Numbered from the stretch's first letter, positions 8,108-16,447 are shown. The stretch: 64,000 nucleotides of DNA from JANOBD01 sp031411495 (GCA_031411495.1 JANOBD010000235.1:186001-250000), one strand, 5' to 3'. Translations and numbers: made by a program. Notes: generated by a model not told the origin, from the letters alone.

Positions 8108-9052
8108 TCACGGGAGGACCAGCAGGTTCCGCGCGCTCTTTGGCAGCGCGAATGCGATGTTCTCTTCGACCAGTGTCCGCGTCTCGACCGTGCCGCCGAG
8201 CTCTTTGATCAACCTGCCCACGACGTTTTCGATCAGGTGATCCGGCGCAGAAGCGCCGGCGGTCACCAGGACGGTTTCGACGCCCGCAAACCACTCGTTC
8301 TTCAGGCCGGTCTCGTCGTCAATGAGGTGCGCGTTCGTGCCGGCATCGCGAGCGCGGTCCACCAGTCGATTGCTGTTGCTGGAGTTTTTCGAACCGATGA
8401 CCAGCACCAGCTGTGCTTCGGGTGCGATGACGCTGACGGCCTCCTGCCGATTGGTGGTGGCGTAACAGATGTCTTCACTCGGAGGCTGGCGGATCCATGG
8501 GAACCTGGCCTTGAGTGCATCGATCGTCCGCTGCGCATCGGTCACGCTCAACGTCGTCTGCGTCACGTAGGCGAGTTTCAGTGTCGGCGGGAAGTTCAGG
8601 TGATCGATTTCCGAGGGGTCATCCACCACCGTGATACTGCCCGGCGCTTCGCCGACCGTGCCGACGGCCTCCTGGTGATTGCGATGGCCGATGAAGATGA
8701 TGTGATACCCGTCGCGGGCGTAGCGGATGACCTCGTTGTGAACCTTGGTGACGAGCGGGCATGTGGCATCGACCGGGCGGAGCTTGCGCGCATCGCCCGC
8801 CGCGCGCACGGCCGGACTGACGCCGTGGGCACTGAAGACGACGATCGCGCCCTCGGGTACCTCGTCGATCGATTCGACGAAAACGACGCCGCGCGATTTG
8901 AAGTCGTCGACGACGTGCTTGTTGTGAACGATCTCGTGATACACGTAGATCGGTGCTCCATGGACACGGAGCACTTCGTCCACAACCTGGATCGCCATGC
9001 GAACGCCGGCACAGAATCCTCGCGGGTTGGCGAGAAGGATTTTCATTGTCAT
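8108..9052 (-). CDS. ispH: 4-hydroxy-3-methylbut-2-enyl diphosphate reductase
   Basis: The last enzyme of the MEP isoprenoid pathway, reducing HMBPP to IPP and DMAPP with a 4Fe-4S cluster. The three cluster cysteines are in NPRGFCAGV (C14), VDATCPLVTKVH (C98) and DICYATTNRQEAV (C196). The substrate-binding SKNSSNSNRL and the His-containing YHEIVHNKHVV are present. Length is 314 aa from MTMKILL; starting two codons later (9046) is equally possible. It stands alone, convergent with the choice-of-anchor gene. Confidence 0.97.
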   Translation of the reverse strand: MTMKILLANPRGFCAGVRMAIQVVDEVLRVHGAPIYVYHEIVHNKHVVDDFKSRGVVFVESIDEVPEGAIVVFSAHGVSPAVRAAGDARKLRPVDATCPLVTKVHNEVIRYARDGYHIIFIGHRNHQEAVGTVGEAPGSITVVDDPSEIDHLNFPPTLKLAYVTQTTLSVTDAQRTIDALKARFPWIRQPPSEDICYATTNRQEAVSVIAPEAQLVLVIGSKNSSNSNRLVDRARDAGTNAHLIDDETGLKNEWFAGVETVLVTAGASAPDHLIENVVGRLIKELGGTVETRTLVEENIAFALPKSARNLLVLP

Positions 9053-9141
9053 CGATTGTAGTCCAACTCGATTCGCGGAAGAAACCGTGTGGAAGCAGGG
9101 TAAGAAACGCCGTGAATTGCCAATGCCGGTGTCGATCGACT

Positions 9142-9870
9142 TCAGATGATCCACTCCGCCGTCGCCTCGGACTCTGGACAGCGGCGCGCGGCGAAGTACG
9201 CCTGCACGACCTCGGGGTCGAACAACGTGCCGCGCTCATGTCGCAGATACGCATCGACGCGCTCGATCGGCCACGCGTCTTTGTACGGCCGCACGCTGAG
9301 CAGCGCGTCGCAGCAGTCGGTGACACGTACGATTCGCGCTTCGATTGGGATCTGATCTCTCGAGAGCCCGTCGGGATACCCGGAGCCGTTGATGTTCTCG
9401 TGGTGCGAACGGGCGATCCGTCGGGCACACGCGAAGAACGGTCGATCGGCAATCAGCCGCTCGCCGGCGATCGTGTGCTGCTCGATGGCCACGCGCTCTT
9501 CGCTCGTGAGCGGGCCTTCCTTGGTGATCAAGGCAAGGCTCACGAAGAGCTTTCCGACATCGTGCAGCACGCTGGATCGACCGACTTCGCGAGCATCTTC
9601 TTCATCAAATCCCAATGCGCGGGCAGTGCAGTAGCTGGCGAGTTCCACGCGTCGAACGTGCTGGCCGGTGTCGGTGTCGTGCGCCTCGGCGGCCGTGGCG
9701 AGCATGTACATCGCGTCGAGGTTCGCCTGTTCGAGTTCGGCCGTCCGCTGTCGGACGCGCTCTTCGAGCTGCTCGTTCTGCTCCTTGAGCGAGAGCGCCT
9801 GAACGAACACACGGTCGGTCAGCCGCGTGACCTGCTCGAACATGGACTTGTAGTCGGGGTCGTCGCCCAT
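9142..9870 (-). CDS. HD-GYP domain protein (probable cyclic-di-GMP phosphodiesterase)
   Basis: 242 aa. The first 60 residues form a coiled coil (ALSLKEQNEQLEERVRQRTAELEQANLDA), a signalling-helix linker as found after receiver or PAS domains, but no sensor domain precedes it here. The HD-GYP domain follows: metal-binding HD within VLHDVGKLF (residues 103-104), and HHENINGSGYPDGL (about 156-169), where the GYP signature is intact. Proteins of this type hydrolyse c-di-GMP. The short N-terminus suggests it is driven by a partner through the coiled coil (inference). It is transcribed towards ispH. Confidence 0.88.
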   Translation of the reverse strand: MGDDPDYKSMFEQVTRLTDRVFVQALSLKEQNEQLEERVRQRTAELEQANLDAMYMLATAAEAHDTDTGQHVRRVELASYCTARALGFDEEDAREVGRSSVLHDVGKLFVSLALITKEGPLTSEERVAIEQHTIAGERLIADRPFFACARRIARSHHENINGSGYPDGLSRDQIPIEARIVRVTDCCDALLSVRPYKDAWPIERVDAYLRHERGTLFDPEVVQAYFAARRCPESEATAEWII

Positions 9871-9910
9871 GGCGGGGAATAATAGCCGGCCGTTTCGATG
9901 AAACGCAGCG

Positions 9911-10026
9911 TTTTGTCATGCAGAGGAGGCTTGCCGACGAAGCATCTACTTGCGAGGGCTGGATGATGTGGTGGACTGCACCAAACCCACGGTTCTAGAC
10001 TCTTCGGATTGCCTCAGAGTGACAAA
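9911..10026. repeat. Dispersed repeat copy A, imperfect palindrome between HD-GYP and miaE
   Basis: The left part (about 9911-9946) contains AGAGGAGGCTTGCCGACGAA. The right part ends in a reverse-complement relative (TCTTCGGATTGCCTCAGAG, then TGACAAA, up to about 10026), giving an imperfect inverted pair bounded by TTGTCA / TGACAA. The left-part core recurs in inverse orientation at 16448-16478. This looks like a non-coding dispersed element. Confidence 0.5.
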
Positions 10027-10043
10027 TCCTGGTTTCAGCCAAC

Positions 10044-10652
10044 TCACCCCCACGAATGCATCCGCGGCCCCGGCGACTGGCTCTTGATGAGCTTCGCTTC
10101 CGCGTCGAGCATTTCATTCCACCGCTTCGATACCACCTTCGCCGGTAAAATCTTCTCCGCAAGCTGGATGAATGTTAGATAATGCCCGTGCTCGCTGGCC
10201 CAGAGGCCTTTGTAGAGCCTCTTGAGCTCGTCATCCTCGCACGCGTCGATCAGCAGGAAGAACCGCTCGCAGCTTCGCGCCTCGATGAGCGCGCTGATCA
10301 TCAATCGATCGACGACTTCTTCCGTCCCCAGCCCGCGCCGGACCTGCTTGTGCAGCTCGGATGCGTATGGGTTCGCGTGAGACCGCGTGAGCTTCGCGCC
10401 GCGACGCGCGATGATCCGGCAGACCACGCGCAGGTGTTCCACCTCGTCACTCGCCACGGCCGTCATCTGCGAGACCCACTCCTCCGGCGGATTCGGCTCC
10501 GGCCAGCGGTTGAGCAGTTCCAACGCGTTGGTCGCGGCCTTCTTTTCCAGATGGGCGTGATCGTTGAGCAGCGCCATCGGGTCTTGAAGCGCCATCGGTG
10601 CCCAGGTCTTGGGCGTTTTCGCGTGGAGGGGGAGATCGATTTCGTCGGCCAT
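10044..10652 (-). CDS. miaE: tRNA 2-methylthio-N6-isopentenyladenosine hydroxylase
   Basis: A 202-aa ferritin-like di-iron monooxygenase that hydroxylates ms2i6A37 in tRNAs reading UNN codons. The metal-binding pattern is clear: DHAHLEKKAA, DEVEHL, EARSCERF and ASEHGHYLTF supply the Glu and His ligands of a four-helix bundle. Length matches the MiaE family. It precedes the phosphohexomutase gene on the same strand by position but lies downstream of it in transcription, with 88 nt between them that hold a REP-like structure (10681-10732). Confidence 0.93.
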   Translation of the reverse strand: MADEIDLPLHAKTPKTWAPMALQDPMALLNDHAHLEKKAATNALELLNRWPEPNPPEEWVSQMTAVASDEVEHLRVVCRIIARRGAKLTRSHANPYASELHKQVRRGLGTEEVVDRLMISALIEARSCERFFLLIDACEDDELKRLYKGLWASEHGHYLTFIQLAEKILPAKVVSKRWNEMLDAEAKLIKSQSPGPRMHSWG

Positions 10653-10680
10653 GAGCTACATTCTCCCATTAATCGCAGAT

Positions 10681-10732
10681 TTAGCCGCGTCGCTCGCGAC
10701 GCGCGGGAGCGCCCCGCAAGCGGGGCGGCTAA
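10681..10732. repeat. REP-like three-way-junction palindrome
   Basis: TTAGCCG (10681-10687) pairs with CGGCTAA (10726-10732). Inside are two perfect hairpins: GCGTCGC/GCGACGC (10687-10702, loop TC) and GCCCCGC/GCGGGGC (10711-10726, loop AA). Related TTAGCC- or TTTAACC-headed hairpins occur in the ribosomal operon at 55929-55952, 57581-57605 and 58801-58823. It lies between glmM and miaE and may stabilise or end the glmM transcript. Confidence 0.65.
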
Positions 10733-10740
10733 CTGGCCCC

Positions 10741-12123
10741 TCACCTTCCCAGCGTCTGATCCACGACCTTCTTCACCGCGCCAATTCGCTCTTCCGCGAC
10801 TTCCTTCGTCGGCGCTTCGGCGATGATGCGCATGATCGGTTCGGTGTTGCTGGCGCGGGCGTGGACCCAGCTATCCGGCCAGTCGATGCGGATGCCGTCC
10901 TGAAGATCGACTTTTTCGCTCGCGAACGCGGCCTTCACCGCTTCGACGGCGCGGTTGGCATCCTCGCGCTTGCACTCGAACTTGTCCTTGATGATCTGGT
11001 AGCGCGGGATGCTGTTGACGATCTCGGACAGCGGCTTGTTCTCTCGCGCGAGCAGCGCCAGGACGTACGCCATCGCGACAAGCGAATCGCGGCCGGGGAC
11101 GATGCGCGGGTCGATCACGCCGCCGTTGCCTTCGCCGCCGATGATCGAGCCTTCACGCAGCATCGCGTCGGCCACGTTCGCTTCGCCGACGGGCGTGCGG
11201 AGGACTCTTCCGCCATGCGCAGCGGCGATGTCGTCGAGCATACGGCTGGTGGAGAGATTTGCGGCCGCAATCGCGCCGGGCTTCTTGCTCAGGATGTACT
11301 TCGCGGCCAGGGCGAGCGTGTACTCCTCGCCGATGAAGAGGCCGTTCTCATCGACGATCGCGAGGCGATCTGCATCCGGATCCTGCGCGAAACCGACGTG
11401 GGCCTTTTGTCGTTTCACCTCGTCCGAGAGGCCGGTGAGATTCTTGGCGATCGGTTCCGGCTCGTGCGCGAATTGGCCGTCCGGCTTGGCGTTGAGATGA
11501 ATGATCGAGCAGCCGAGCTTGCTCAGAAGCGTCGCGCCGCTGATCGAGCCCGCACCGTTCACGCTGTCGAGCACGACCTTGAACCGTTTGGTCGAGATGC
11601 CGAGCACGTCGACGTGCTGCAGCACGCGGTTGACGTGATACGTGTTCGTCTCCGAGTTTTCCGAAGGCTGAACGAGCTGCTCGACCTTCGCGTAGCTCGT
11701 CGCACTGGCGTGATAGAGCTCGATGATCTTGTTCACTGCGCTCGGCGGCGGGGCGACCATCCGGCGGTTGAGGAACTTGATGCCGTTCCACATGATCGGG
11801 TTGTGAGAGGCCGTCGCGACAACGCCCGCATCGGCGTTGAGCTTGCCGACCATCATCGCGGTGCCGGGAGTGGTGACGACGCCAAGGTCGATCACCTCGA
11901 TGCCCGATGCGGTTAGCGCGCTCATCGCGGCATCGCGGACGAAGCTGCCGGATGGGCGTGAGTCGCGGCCGAAGACGACGACGAAGTGTTTGCCATTCGC
12001 GGGCTGCTCGTTCTGCTTGAGGTACGCCGCAAACGCGGATGCCCAGCGAACGACGACGGCAGGCGAGAGAGTCGAGCCGATCGTGCCGCGCAGGCCGGAC
12101 ACGCCGATCATTAAAGCATCCAT
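10741..12123 (-). CDS. glmM: Phosphoglucosamine mutase / phosphohexomutase
   Basis: A 460-aa alpha-D-phosphohexomutase. The catalytic phosphoserine lies in ATASHNP (about S106), the metal-binding loop is DPDADR, the sugar-binding loop GEGNGG, and the phosphate-binding loop RASNTEP near the C-terminus. The opening MIGVSGLRGTIG and overall layout fit the GlmM/ManB group. It probably makes glucosamine-1-phosphate for peptidoglycan or lipid A, although phosphomannomutase activity cannot be excluded. The start codon is directly preceded on its own strand by the pyrimidine-rich right arm of the hairpin spacer at 12124-12211, with no Shine-Dalgarno. Confidence 0.88.
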   Translation of the reverse strand: MDALMIGVSGLRGTIGSTLSPAVVVRWASAFAAYLKQNEQPANGKHFVVVFGRDSRPSGSFVRDAAMSALTASGIEVIDLGVVTTPGTAMMVGKLNADAGVVATASHNPIMWNGIKFLNRRMVAPPPSAVNKIIELYHASATSYAKVEQLVQPSENSETNTYHVNRVLQHVDVLGISTKRFKVVLDSVNGAGSISGATLLSKLGCSIIHLNAKPDGQFAHEPEPIAKNLTGLSDEVKRQKAHVGFAQDPDADRLAIVDENGLFIGEEYTLALAAKYILSKKPGAIAAANLSTSRMLDDIAAAHGGRVLRTPVGEANVADAMLREGSIIGGEGNGGVIDPRIVPGRDSLVAMAYVLALLARENKPLSEIVNSIPRYQIIKDKFECKREDANRAVEAVKAAFASEKVDLQDGIRIDWPDSWVHARASNTEPIMRIIAEAPTKEVAEERIGAVKKVVDQTLGR

Positions 12124-12211
12124 AAGAAGGAATGAAGGATGAAGGATGAGGGATGAAAAAGCCAGAGGATCGGGTTGAGTTCATCCCTCATCCCTCCGCC
12201 CTCATCCCTTC
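12124..12211 (-). repeat. Quasi-palindromic word-repeat spacer between the STAS gene and glmM
   Basis: Two 31-nt arms, 12127-12157 and 12180-12210, are reverse complements at 26 of 31 positions, with a 22-nt loop. Read on the transcribed minus strand, the left arm is G/A-rich (AGGGATGAGGGCGGAGGGAT) and the right arm C/T-rich, ending two codon-lengths or less before the glmM ATG. The whole stop-to-start spacer is 88 nt. The vocabulary matches the secY-map spacer at 61786-61864. Confidence 0.9.
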
Positions 12212-12589
12212 TTACACGAACTGTGCGAGCGCTTCCTTCTGCGTCGGCTTGACCGTCAGCACCTTGTCGAGCCGGGTGATCTTGAGCAGTTCCGCCAATC
12301 GGGGACCGATGCCGCAGAGGACGAACTTGCTGTTCGGCAGGGCGTCGAGCTTTTTTTTCATCGTCAGCAGGATGCCAATCGCCTGGGACGAGAGGTATTG
12401 GACCCTTTCGAAATCAAGAATCATCTTGCGTCGATCCTGCTCGTCGATCAGCGCGAACAGGCGTTTGGCAGTGTCGTCGAGAACGATCGGGTCCATCAGG
12501 GACGGGATTTTGAACTCGACCACCATCACCTCGCCGACAGGCTGGTGAACGAACGACACATCCTGCTTTGGAGGGATCACATCTGCCAT
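12212..12589 (-). CDS. STAS-domain anti-sigma factor antagonist-like protein
   Basis: 125 aa, a single STAS domain. FKIPSLMDPIVLDDTAKRLF, then KMILDFERVQYLSSQAIGILLTM shows the conserved strand-loop with a Ser pair (YLSSQAIG) where SpoIIAA/RsbV proteins are phosphorylated. It would bind an anti-sigma kinase or act in a partner-switching module. No RsbW-like kinase is adjacent. The ATG at 12589 (MADVIPP) is preferred over a longer frame that lacks conservation. Downstream on the same strand is the hairpin spacer and then glmM. Confidence 0.85.
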   Translation of the reverse strand: MADVIPPKQDVSFVHQPVGEVMVVEFKIPSLMDPIVLDDTAKRLFALIDEQDRRKMILDFERVQYLSSQAIGILLTMKKKLDALPNSKFVLCGIGPRLAELLKITRLDKVLTVKPTQKEALAQFV

Positions 12590-12666
12590 GGCGTTGCCTC
12601 GACTGCAAACTTTGGAACGATAGCGAAGTTGACGCGCGAGGCAACAGAAAGCCGAAACACCTTCGC

Positions 12667-13377
12667 TCACTTCGCCTGGGCCGCGGTTTCATCCGCTGGT
12701 GCTGAGGTTTCCGCCGGCGGCGGAGATGGTACAGATGCGGGTGACTTCGGACGCAACTCCGAATCCGGCGTGGGCAGATCGTTGATCGAGTTGAGCCCGA
12801 ACACTTCGAGAAAGCGCTTGGTCGTGCCGTAGAGGATCGGGCGGCCGGGCTCTTCGGCGCGGCCGGCGATCTTTACCAGGTGTTTCTCCATCAGGTTGCG
12901 GATGGTTTCGCCACACGCCACGCCGCGGATGCCTTCGACATCCACCCGCAGGATCGGCTGCTTGTAGGCGATGATCGCCAGCGTTTCGAGCGCCGCCTTG
13001 GAGAGCTTGGCGTCGGCATCGGTCTGGTGAAGTTTTTTGATCGTCTCGCCGAACTCCGGCAGGGTGAGCATCTGGTAGCCGCCGGCCACCTGCTCGATCC
13101 GAAACGTGCGGCCGGTCGATTCGTAGTCGTCGTTGAGTGCCTTGATCGCGCGGCGGATCGGCTTGGTGCTGGGCAGGCCGAGCAATGTGCCGAGGTTGCC
13201 CGCGGTGAGTGGGTGACGCGTCGAGAAGAGGATCGCTTCGAGGTCGGCGAGCGAGACGTCGTTGGTGGCCTCGGCCGAGGTCGCAACGTCGTCGGCTTCG
13301 ACTTCGGGAGGCTCGACGACACCGTCGGGTTGTTCCGCGGTTTCATCGGTCTTGATCTGTTCTTCGTCAACCATCAT
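12667..13377 (-). CDS. scpB: Segregation and condensation protein B
   Basis: 236 aa. ScpB is the winged-helix kleisin-interacting subunit of the SMC-ScpAB condensin. The core (about residues 42-200) contains LEAILFSTRHPLTAGNLGTLLG, KLSKAALETLAIIAYKQPILRVDVEGIRGV (the family hallmark) and YGTTKRFLEVFGLNSINDLP. The N-terminal 40 residues are acidic and low complexity, and the C-terminal 30 are Pro/Ala-rich; both are longer than usual. ScpA is not in the window. Confidence 0.94.
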   Translation of the reverse strand: MMVDEEQIKTDETAEQPDGVVEPPEVEADDVATSAEATNDVSLADLEAILFSTRHPLTAGNLGTLLGLPSTKPIRRAIKALNDDYESTGRTFRIEQVAGGYQMLTLPEFGETIKKLHQTDADAKLSKAALETLAIIAYKQPILRVDVEGIRGVACGETIRNLMEKHLVKIAGRAEEPGRPILYGTTKRFLEVFGLNSINDLPTPDSELRPKSPASVPSPPPAETSAPADETAAQAK

Positions 13378-13542
13378 GCCTCCATGCGATCCTTCATCGT
13401 CGGGATCGGGGGCTGTTTTTCAAGTTGAGGTCGCGATGGAATGGATCGTGAATCATGATCGCAGGATCGCGCGAAGCGAAACAGGTTCTCGGATTCGAGA
13501 ACCTGCTCCTCCCCCAACGTATTCCTGATTGAACCAGCGGTG

Positions 13543-14247
13543 CTATCGACCGCCGCCGTTCCCACGATTGCCGCCGCCAGGGCCGCCACCGCCACCGCCT
13601 CGGCCCCATCCACCCATGCCCATTCCGCGTCCCATCTGGATACCGCGCTCCTGCATGCGGCGCATCATCGCGGCCATGAACTCCTGGCGCTGGGCGCGCT
13701 GAACGGGGGAAGCGTTGTCGCCTCGGCCACCGCCGCCGCCCGGGCCGCGATCGGGGCGGGTTGTCGGGCCGTTGCCGTCGCGTGGCGGTCCCCCCCAGTT
13801 GGGACGGGTCGTCGGGCCTTCGGCGGCTCGGCGCGCTTCCATTTCCTTCATCCGCTTCTGTATCTCGTCGATCAGCTTGTCGAGGTATTTGTCGCGATCC
13901 TTGGCCGGCGTGCCGAAGAATCCGTCCATCTCCTTCTGCATGCGGGCTTCCATCGCCTCGCGACCGGCGGACCACGCCTGCTCGCGCGTGATCTGACCCG
14001 AATCGACCGCTTTGCGGATTTCCTCAAACCCGCCGGGGCCCTGGGTGACGATCTTCGCGGCCAGTTCCTTCGCTTTCGCCTCCTGCGACGAGACCTTCCA
14101 CGCACGCACGCCGAAGTACCCTGCGGTCGCGATGCCAGCGATCAGCAGCGCGCCGACCGCCATCGTGATCTTCCTCATGCGCGAGCGACGCGCGTTATCC
14201 TTCTGAATGAAGTCGAGCGTCGATGGGTTGATTGAAGTAGATGACAT
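13543..14247 (-). CDS. Membrane-anchored protein with Gly/Arg-rich C-terminus
   Basis: A 234-aa protein of unknown function. One transmembrane helix lies at about residues 30-48 (VGALLIAGIATAGYFGV), preceded by a basic cytoplasmic stretch (ARRSRMRK). A charged helical region follows (EIRKAVDSGQITREQAWSAGREAMEARMQKEMDGFFG, about 75-115). From about residue 145 the sequence is Pro/Thr/Gly/Arg-rich, with two TTRP repeats and long Gly runs near the end. It follows the pseudopilin gene on the same strand after 12 nt, so the two are probably co-transcribed. Confidence 0.7.
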   Translation of the reverse strand: MSSTSINPSTLDFIQKDNARRSRMRKITMAVGALLIAGIATAGYFGVRAWKVSSQEAKAKELAAKIVTQGPGGFEEIRKAVDSGQITREQAWSAGREAMEARMQKEMDGFFGTPAKDRDKYLDKLIDEIQKRMKEMEARRAAEGPTTRPNWGGPPRDGNGPTTRPDRGPGGGGGRGDNASPVQRAQRQEFMAAMMRRMQERGIQMGRGMGMGGWGRGGGGGGPGGGNRGNGGGR

Positions 14248-14259
14248 GATGCTTCCCTT

Positions 14260-14922
14260 TTAGTCTTTTCGGCGGTCGGCGACGTGAAAGTCGGCGAAGA
14301 GGTAGTTGCGATTGTTCACCGTGTCGCGCTTGCCGTGGAACACGTCGCAGTCGCGGAACAGCCATATCTCCGTTGGCTGTCGGCGATTGTTCTTTCCCAG
14401 TTCCGCAAGCCGTGCCGGCCAGGTTTCCATAAAGTTACGGTTGTCGTCGATCACCGCAAATGTGTTGAACTGGGCGTTGTACTCGTAGCTGGAGCCGAGG
14501 CGTTCGTACCAGGTGTCGATGTCGTTCCGGTTCACCTTGACGCCGTTGACGGTGATATCGTCCTCATTCGTTTCGAGCGTCGTCTCCGGGTTGGCCATGT
14601 AGTCCGATGGGCACCAGAAGACCTTGAACGCGCCGCCGTTATACGGCTTAAGAAGCAATGCGATGGGCAAGGCGCCGGGGACCAATTCGTGATCGGTGAG
14701 ATAGGTGGCGCCATCCGGATTGACGCGCGGGAGGCGCTGCTTGTTCTCGTTCAGATACATCTGGAACTGGTTCCCGATGTCTCGCAGATTCGCCTGGCAC
14801 GCCACGCGCCGGCTCGATTCGCGTACCTTCCCCATGACGGGCAAAAGGATGCTGATGAGCACCGAGATGATCCCGATGACGACGAGCAGTTCGATCAGAG
14901 TGAAGCCTTTTTGAATACGCAT
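14260..14922 (-). CDS. Prepilin-type N-terminal cleavage/methylation domain protein
   Basis: 220 aa. The ATG at 14922 gives MRIQKGFTLIELLVVIGIISVLISIL, the type IV prepilin signal: basic leader, cleavage after Gly6 before Phe, Glu at +5 and a hydrophobic helix. GGAGC lies 6-10 nt upstream of the ATG as ribosome-binding site. The remainder resembles planctomycete pseudopilin proteins, with KVRESSRRVACQANLRDIG and a C-terminal NYLFADFHVA. It would be processed by a prepilin peptidase and work in a type II secretion or pilus-like assembly. No such machinery is adjacent. Confidence 0.9.
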   Translation of the reverse strand: MRIQKGFTLIELLVVIGIISVLISILLPVMGKVRESSRRVACQANLRDIGNQFQMYLNENKQRLPRVNPDGATYLTDHELVPGALPIALLLKPYNGGAFKVFWCPSDYMANPETTLETNEDDITVNGVKVNRNDIDTWYERLGSSYEYNAQFNTFAVIDDNRNFMETWPARLAELGKNNRRQPTEIWLFRDCDVFHGKRDTVNNRNYLFADFHVADRRKD

Positions 14923-15404
14923 AGAAATGCTCCGTCCTGAAGAGTCTAACGCCCGTGGGTCCAAACTATTCCCTGCAGACCCAATGGATTGGTGCAATGC
15001 AGAATCGGCCGGTCATTCCGCTCCAAGGCATTGAACGATCCGGTGCAAGACGGTTTTGAACGCCCGGAGCTAACACCGAATCGCCGCGATCGCTGGCCGA
15101 GCTTTAAGTATTTCTTCTGACTGGGTTTGTCAGTGATTCCCGTTCCGCTTTGCGTCGGTTCCATTCGCGCGGCATGTCTTGCAAAGTCTCGCATTTCATT
15201 GCATCCGACCTTCGATACCTCAAATCCACATGCATCGAACCGAGATTGTGCCGAAAGGAATGATTCCATGTTCGAGACGCCTCCCCTTACGCCGCTGTGC
15301 TGCGCGATTGTGGCGGAAACGCGCAGCGCGGGAACGACTCTCTGCAGGGCTAACCTCGGTTCACGACGCGGGTAAGCGACTTCTTTGCGGTTCCCATTTA
15401 CGAT
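14923..15404. other. Non-coding interval upstream of the pseudopilin gene
   Basis: About 480 nt without a convincing gene. It should hold the promoter of the minus-strand pseudopilin/Gly-rich pair. Small inverted repeats are present (TGGGTC/GACCCA near 14956-14983; CCAAT/ATTGG near 14980-14992). Short open frames on both strands have no recognisable protein character, and GC composition is uneven. I see no RNA gene here apart from the tRNA terminator that begins at 15405. Confidence 0.45.
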
Positions 15405-15440
15405 CGAAAAACAACAAAATCGCCCGGCAAAGGCCGGGCG
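15405..15440 (-). terminator. Rho-independent terminator of tRNA-Phe
   Basis: CGCCCGGC (15421-15428), loop AAAG, and GCCGGGCG (15433-15440) form a perfect 8-bp stem 15 nt beyond the tRNA 3' end. On the minus strand it is followed by ATTTTGTTGTTTTTC, a good U-tract. Confidence 0.88.
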
Positions 15441-15455
15441 AAGGGTGGCTTGAAG

Positions 15456-15528
15456 TGGTCAGGGCCGGGATTGAACCGGCGACACTGCGATTTTCAGTCG
15501 CATGCTCTACCAACTGAGCTACCTGACC
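15456..15528 (-). tRNA. tRNA-Phe (GAA)
   Basis: A 73-nt cloverleaf on the minus strand. The acceptor GGTCAGG pairs with CCTGACC, the D-arm is AGCTCAGTTGGTAGAGC, the anticodon stem-loop TGCGA-CTGAAAA-TCGCA carries anticodon GAA, and the T-arm has GGTTCAATCC. The discriminator base is A. CCA is not encoded (the DNA reads ACT after the acceptor), so the end must be added by CCA-adding enzyme. A candidate promoter is 54-81 nt upstream and a strong terminator follows. Confidence 0.97.
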
Positions 15529-15581
15529 AGACCAATCGGCTTGGCGACCGACACACCGGTCTATCGACCGATGGGGCGATG

Positions 15582-15609
15582 ATCTTAATGATGCGGGGGG
15601 TCATTGCAA
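15582..15609 (-). promoter_or_regulatory. Candidate promoter of tRNA-Phe
   Basis: On the minus strand TTGCAA (15609-15604), a 16-nt spacer and TAAGAT (15587-15582). The predicted start is about 47 nt upstream of the tRNA 5' end. Spacer length equals that of the other candidate promoters in the window. Confidence 0.35.
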
Positions 15610-15628
15610 GAGACGCCATTTGCGTCTC
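15610..15628 (-). terminator. Possible weak hairpin after queE
   Basis: GAGACGC (15610-15616) and GCGTCTC (15622-15628) form a 7-bp stem with a 5-nt loop, starting 13 nt after the queE stop on the minus strand. There is no real U-tract, and it abuts the putative tRNA promoter, so it may separate the two units. Confidence 0.35.
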
Positions 15629-15640
15629 CCCCGGGCCGCT

Positions 15641-16342
15641 TTAAGTCCCGCGCTTGTTCCCATACAGCTCGACGTGCAGCCGCGGACAGAACCGGAAGCC
15701 GCGGGCCTTGCACACGTCGCCGACCCAGCCCGCCCGCTCGCGCAGCGTGAGAACATCGGTCCCCTCCGGCATCAGGAGGACGTCGCTCGCGTCAACCGTC
15801 TGGATTTGTCCAAGCAGGACATCGATCTCCGACAAGTCGCGCCCGCCGGACACCACGAACTTGAGCTGAATATCTTTCCGGTTCGCGCGCTGCTGGTCGA
15901 TCCACTGGTTGATCACGTCCGGCCGGAGGCGCTGCTTTTCATGCGCTGCCGCGAATCGGCCGCCCTCGCGCTCGGAGGGCGTCGAATTGCTCAGCTTCGG
16001 CGAGAGGCTCGCCAGGTGACAGGCGATGGGCTTGAAGACCGTGGCGGCGGTTTCGACGGTGATGTGCTGGCCCAGCGCGTCGAGGCGTGTCGCGAAGTCG
16101 ACGATCTCGGGCATGATCATGGGCTCGCCGCCGGTGAGAACCACGTGGCGGCAGACGTATTGGCCCACGAACGCGACAATCTCATCGATCGATCGTTCCG
16201 GCCCCTCCGGATTCCAACTCGCATACGGCGTGTCGCACCATGTGCAGCGCAGGTTGCACCCGCTGACGCGCACGAACACGCTCGGCACGCCAAGCAGTTT
16301 GCCCTCGCCTTGGAGGGAGAAGAAGGTTTCGGAGATTCGCAT
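15641..16342 (-). CDS. queE: 7-carboxy-7-deazaguanine synthase
   Basis: A 233-aa radical-SAM enzyme that makes CDG in the queuosine/7-deazaguanine pathway. The cluster motif CNLRCTWC (C29, C33, C36) is the CX3CX2C form of QueE, preceded by SLQGEGKLLGVPSVFVRVSG. TGGEPM and ITVETAAT are SAM- and substrate-binding regions. The C-terminus SDVLLMPEG and FRFCPRLHVELYGNKRGT is typical. The ATG at 16342 (MRISETFFSLQG) is the family start. Upstream in-frame ATGs would add about 59 unconserved residues that overlap the dispersed repeat. A second queuosine gene, queG, lies at 34523. Confidence 0.95.
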   Translation of the reverse strand: MRISETFFSLQGEGKLLGVPSVFVRVSGCNLRCTWCDTPYASWNPEGPERSIDEIVAFVGQYVCRHVVLTGGEPMIMPEIVDFATRLDALGQHITVETAATVFKPIACHLASLSPKLSNSTPSEREGGRFAAAHEKQRLRPDVINQWIDQQRANRKDIQLKFVVSGGRDLSEIDVLLGQIQTVDASDVLLMPEGTDVLTLRERAGWVGDVCKARGFRFCPRLHVELYGNKRGT

Positions 16343-16447
16343 CGGCCGAATGCGAGTATATGGCACGCGGAACATACTCGCGAAGTGTCTTGCGGCGGCT
16401 GGGCGTGACCCGTTTCGAACGCGGATGCGAGATGTCATCTCCAGGCC

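Noticed and set aside
14923..15404. A riboswitch or structured leader upstream of the pseudopilin gene
   Set aside because: Only short unrelated inverted repeats are present, with no recognisable riboswitch core.
15127..15517. Short plus-strand open frames upstream of and across tRNA-Phe
   Set aside because: They run into the antisense of the tRNA, lack conserved motifs and show no consistent ribosome-binding site.
15456..15528. tRNA-Phe as an integration (att) site of a mobile element
   Set aside because: No integrase gene and no duplicated tRNA 3' end are visible in the window. The flanking genes are housekeeping.
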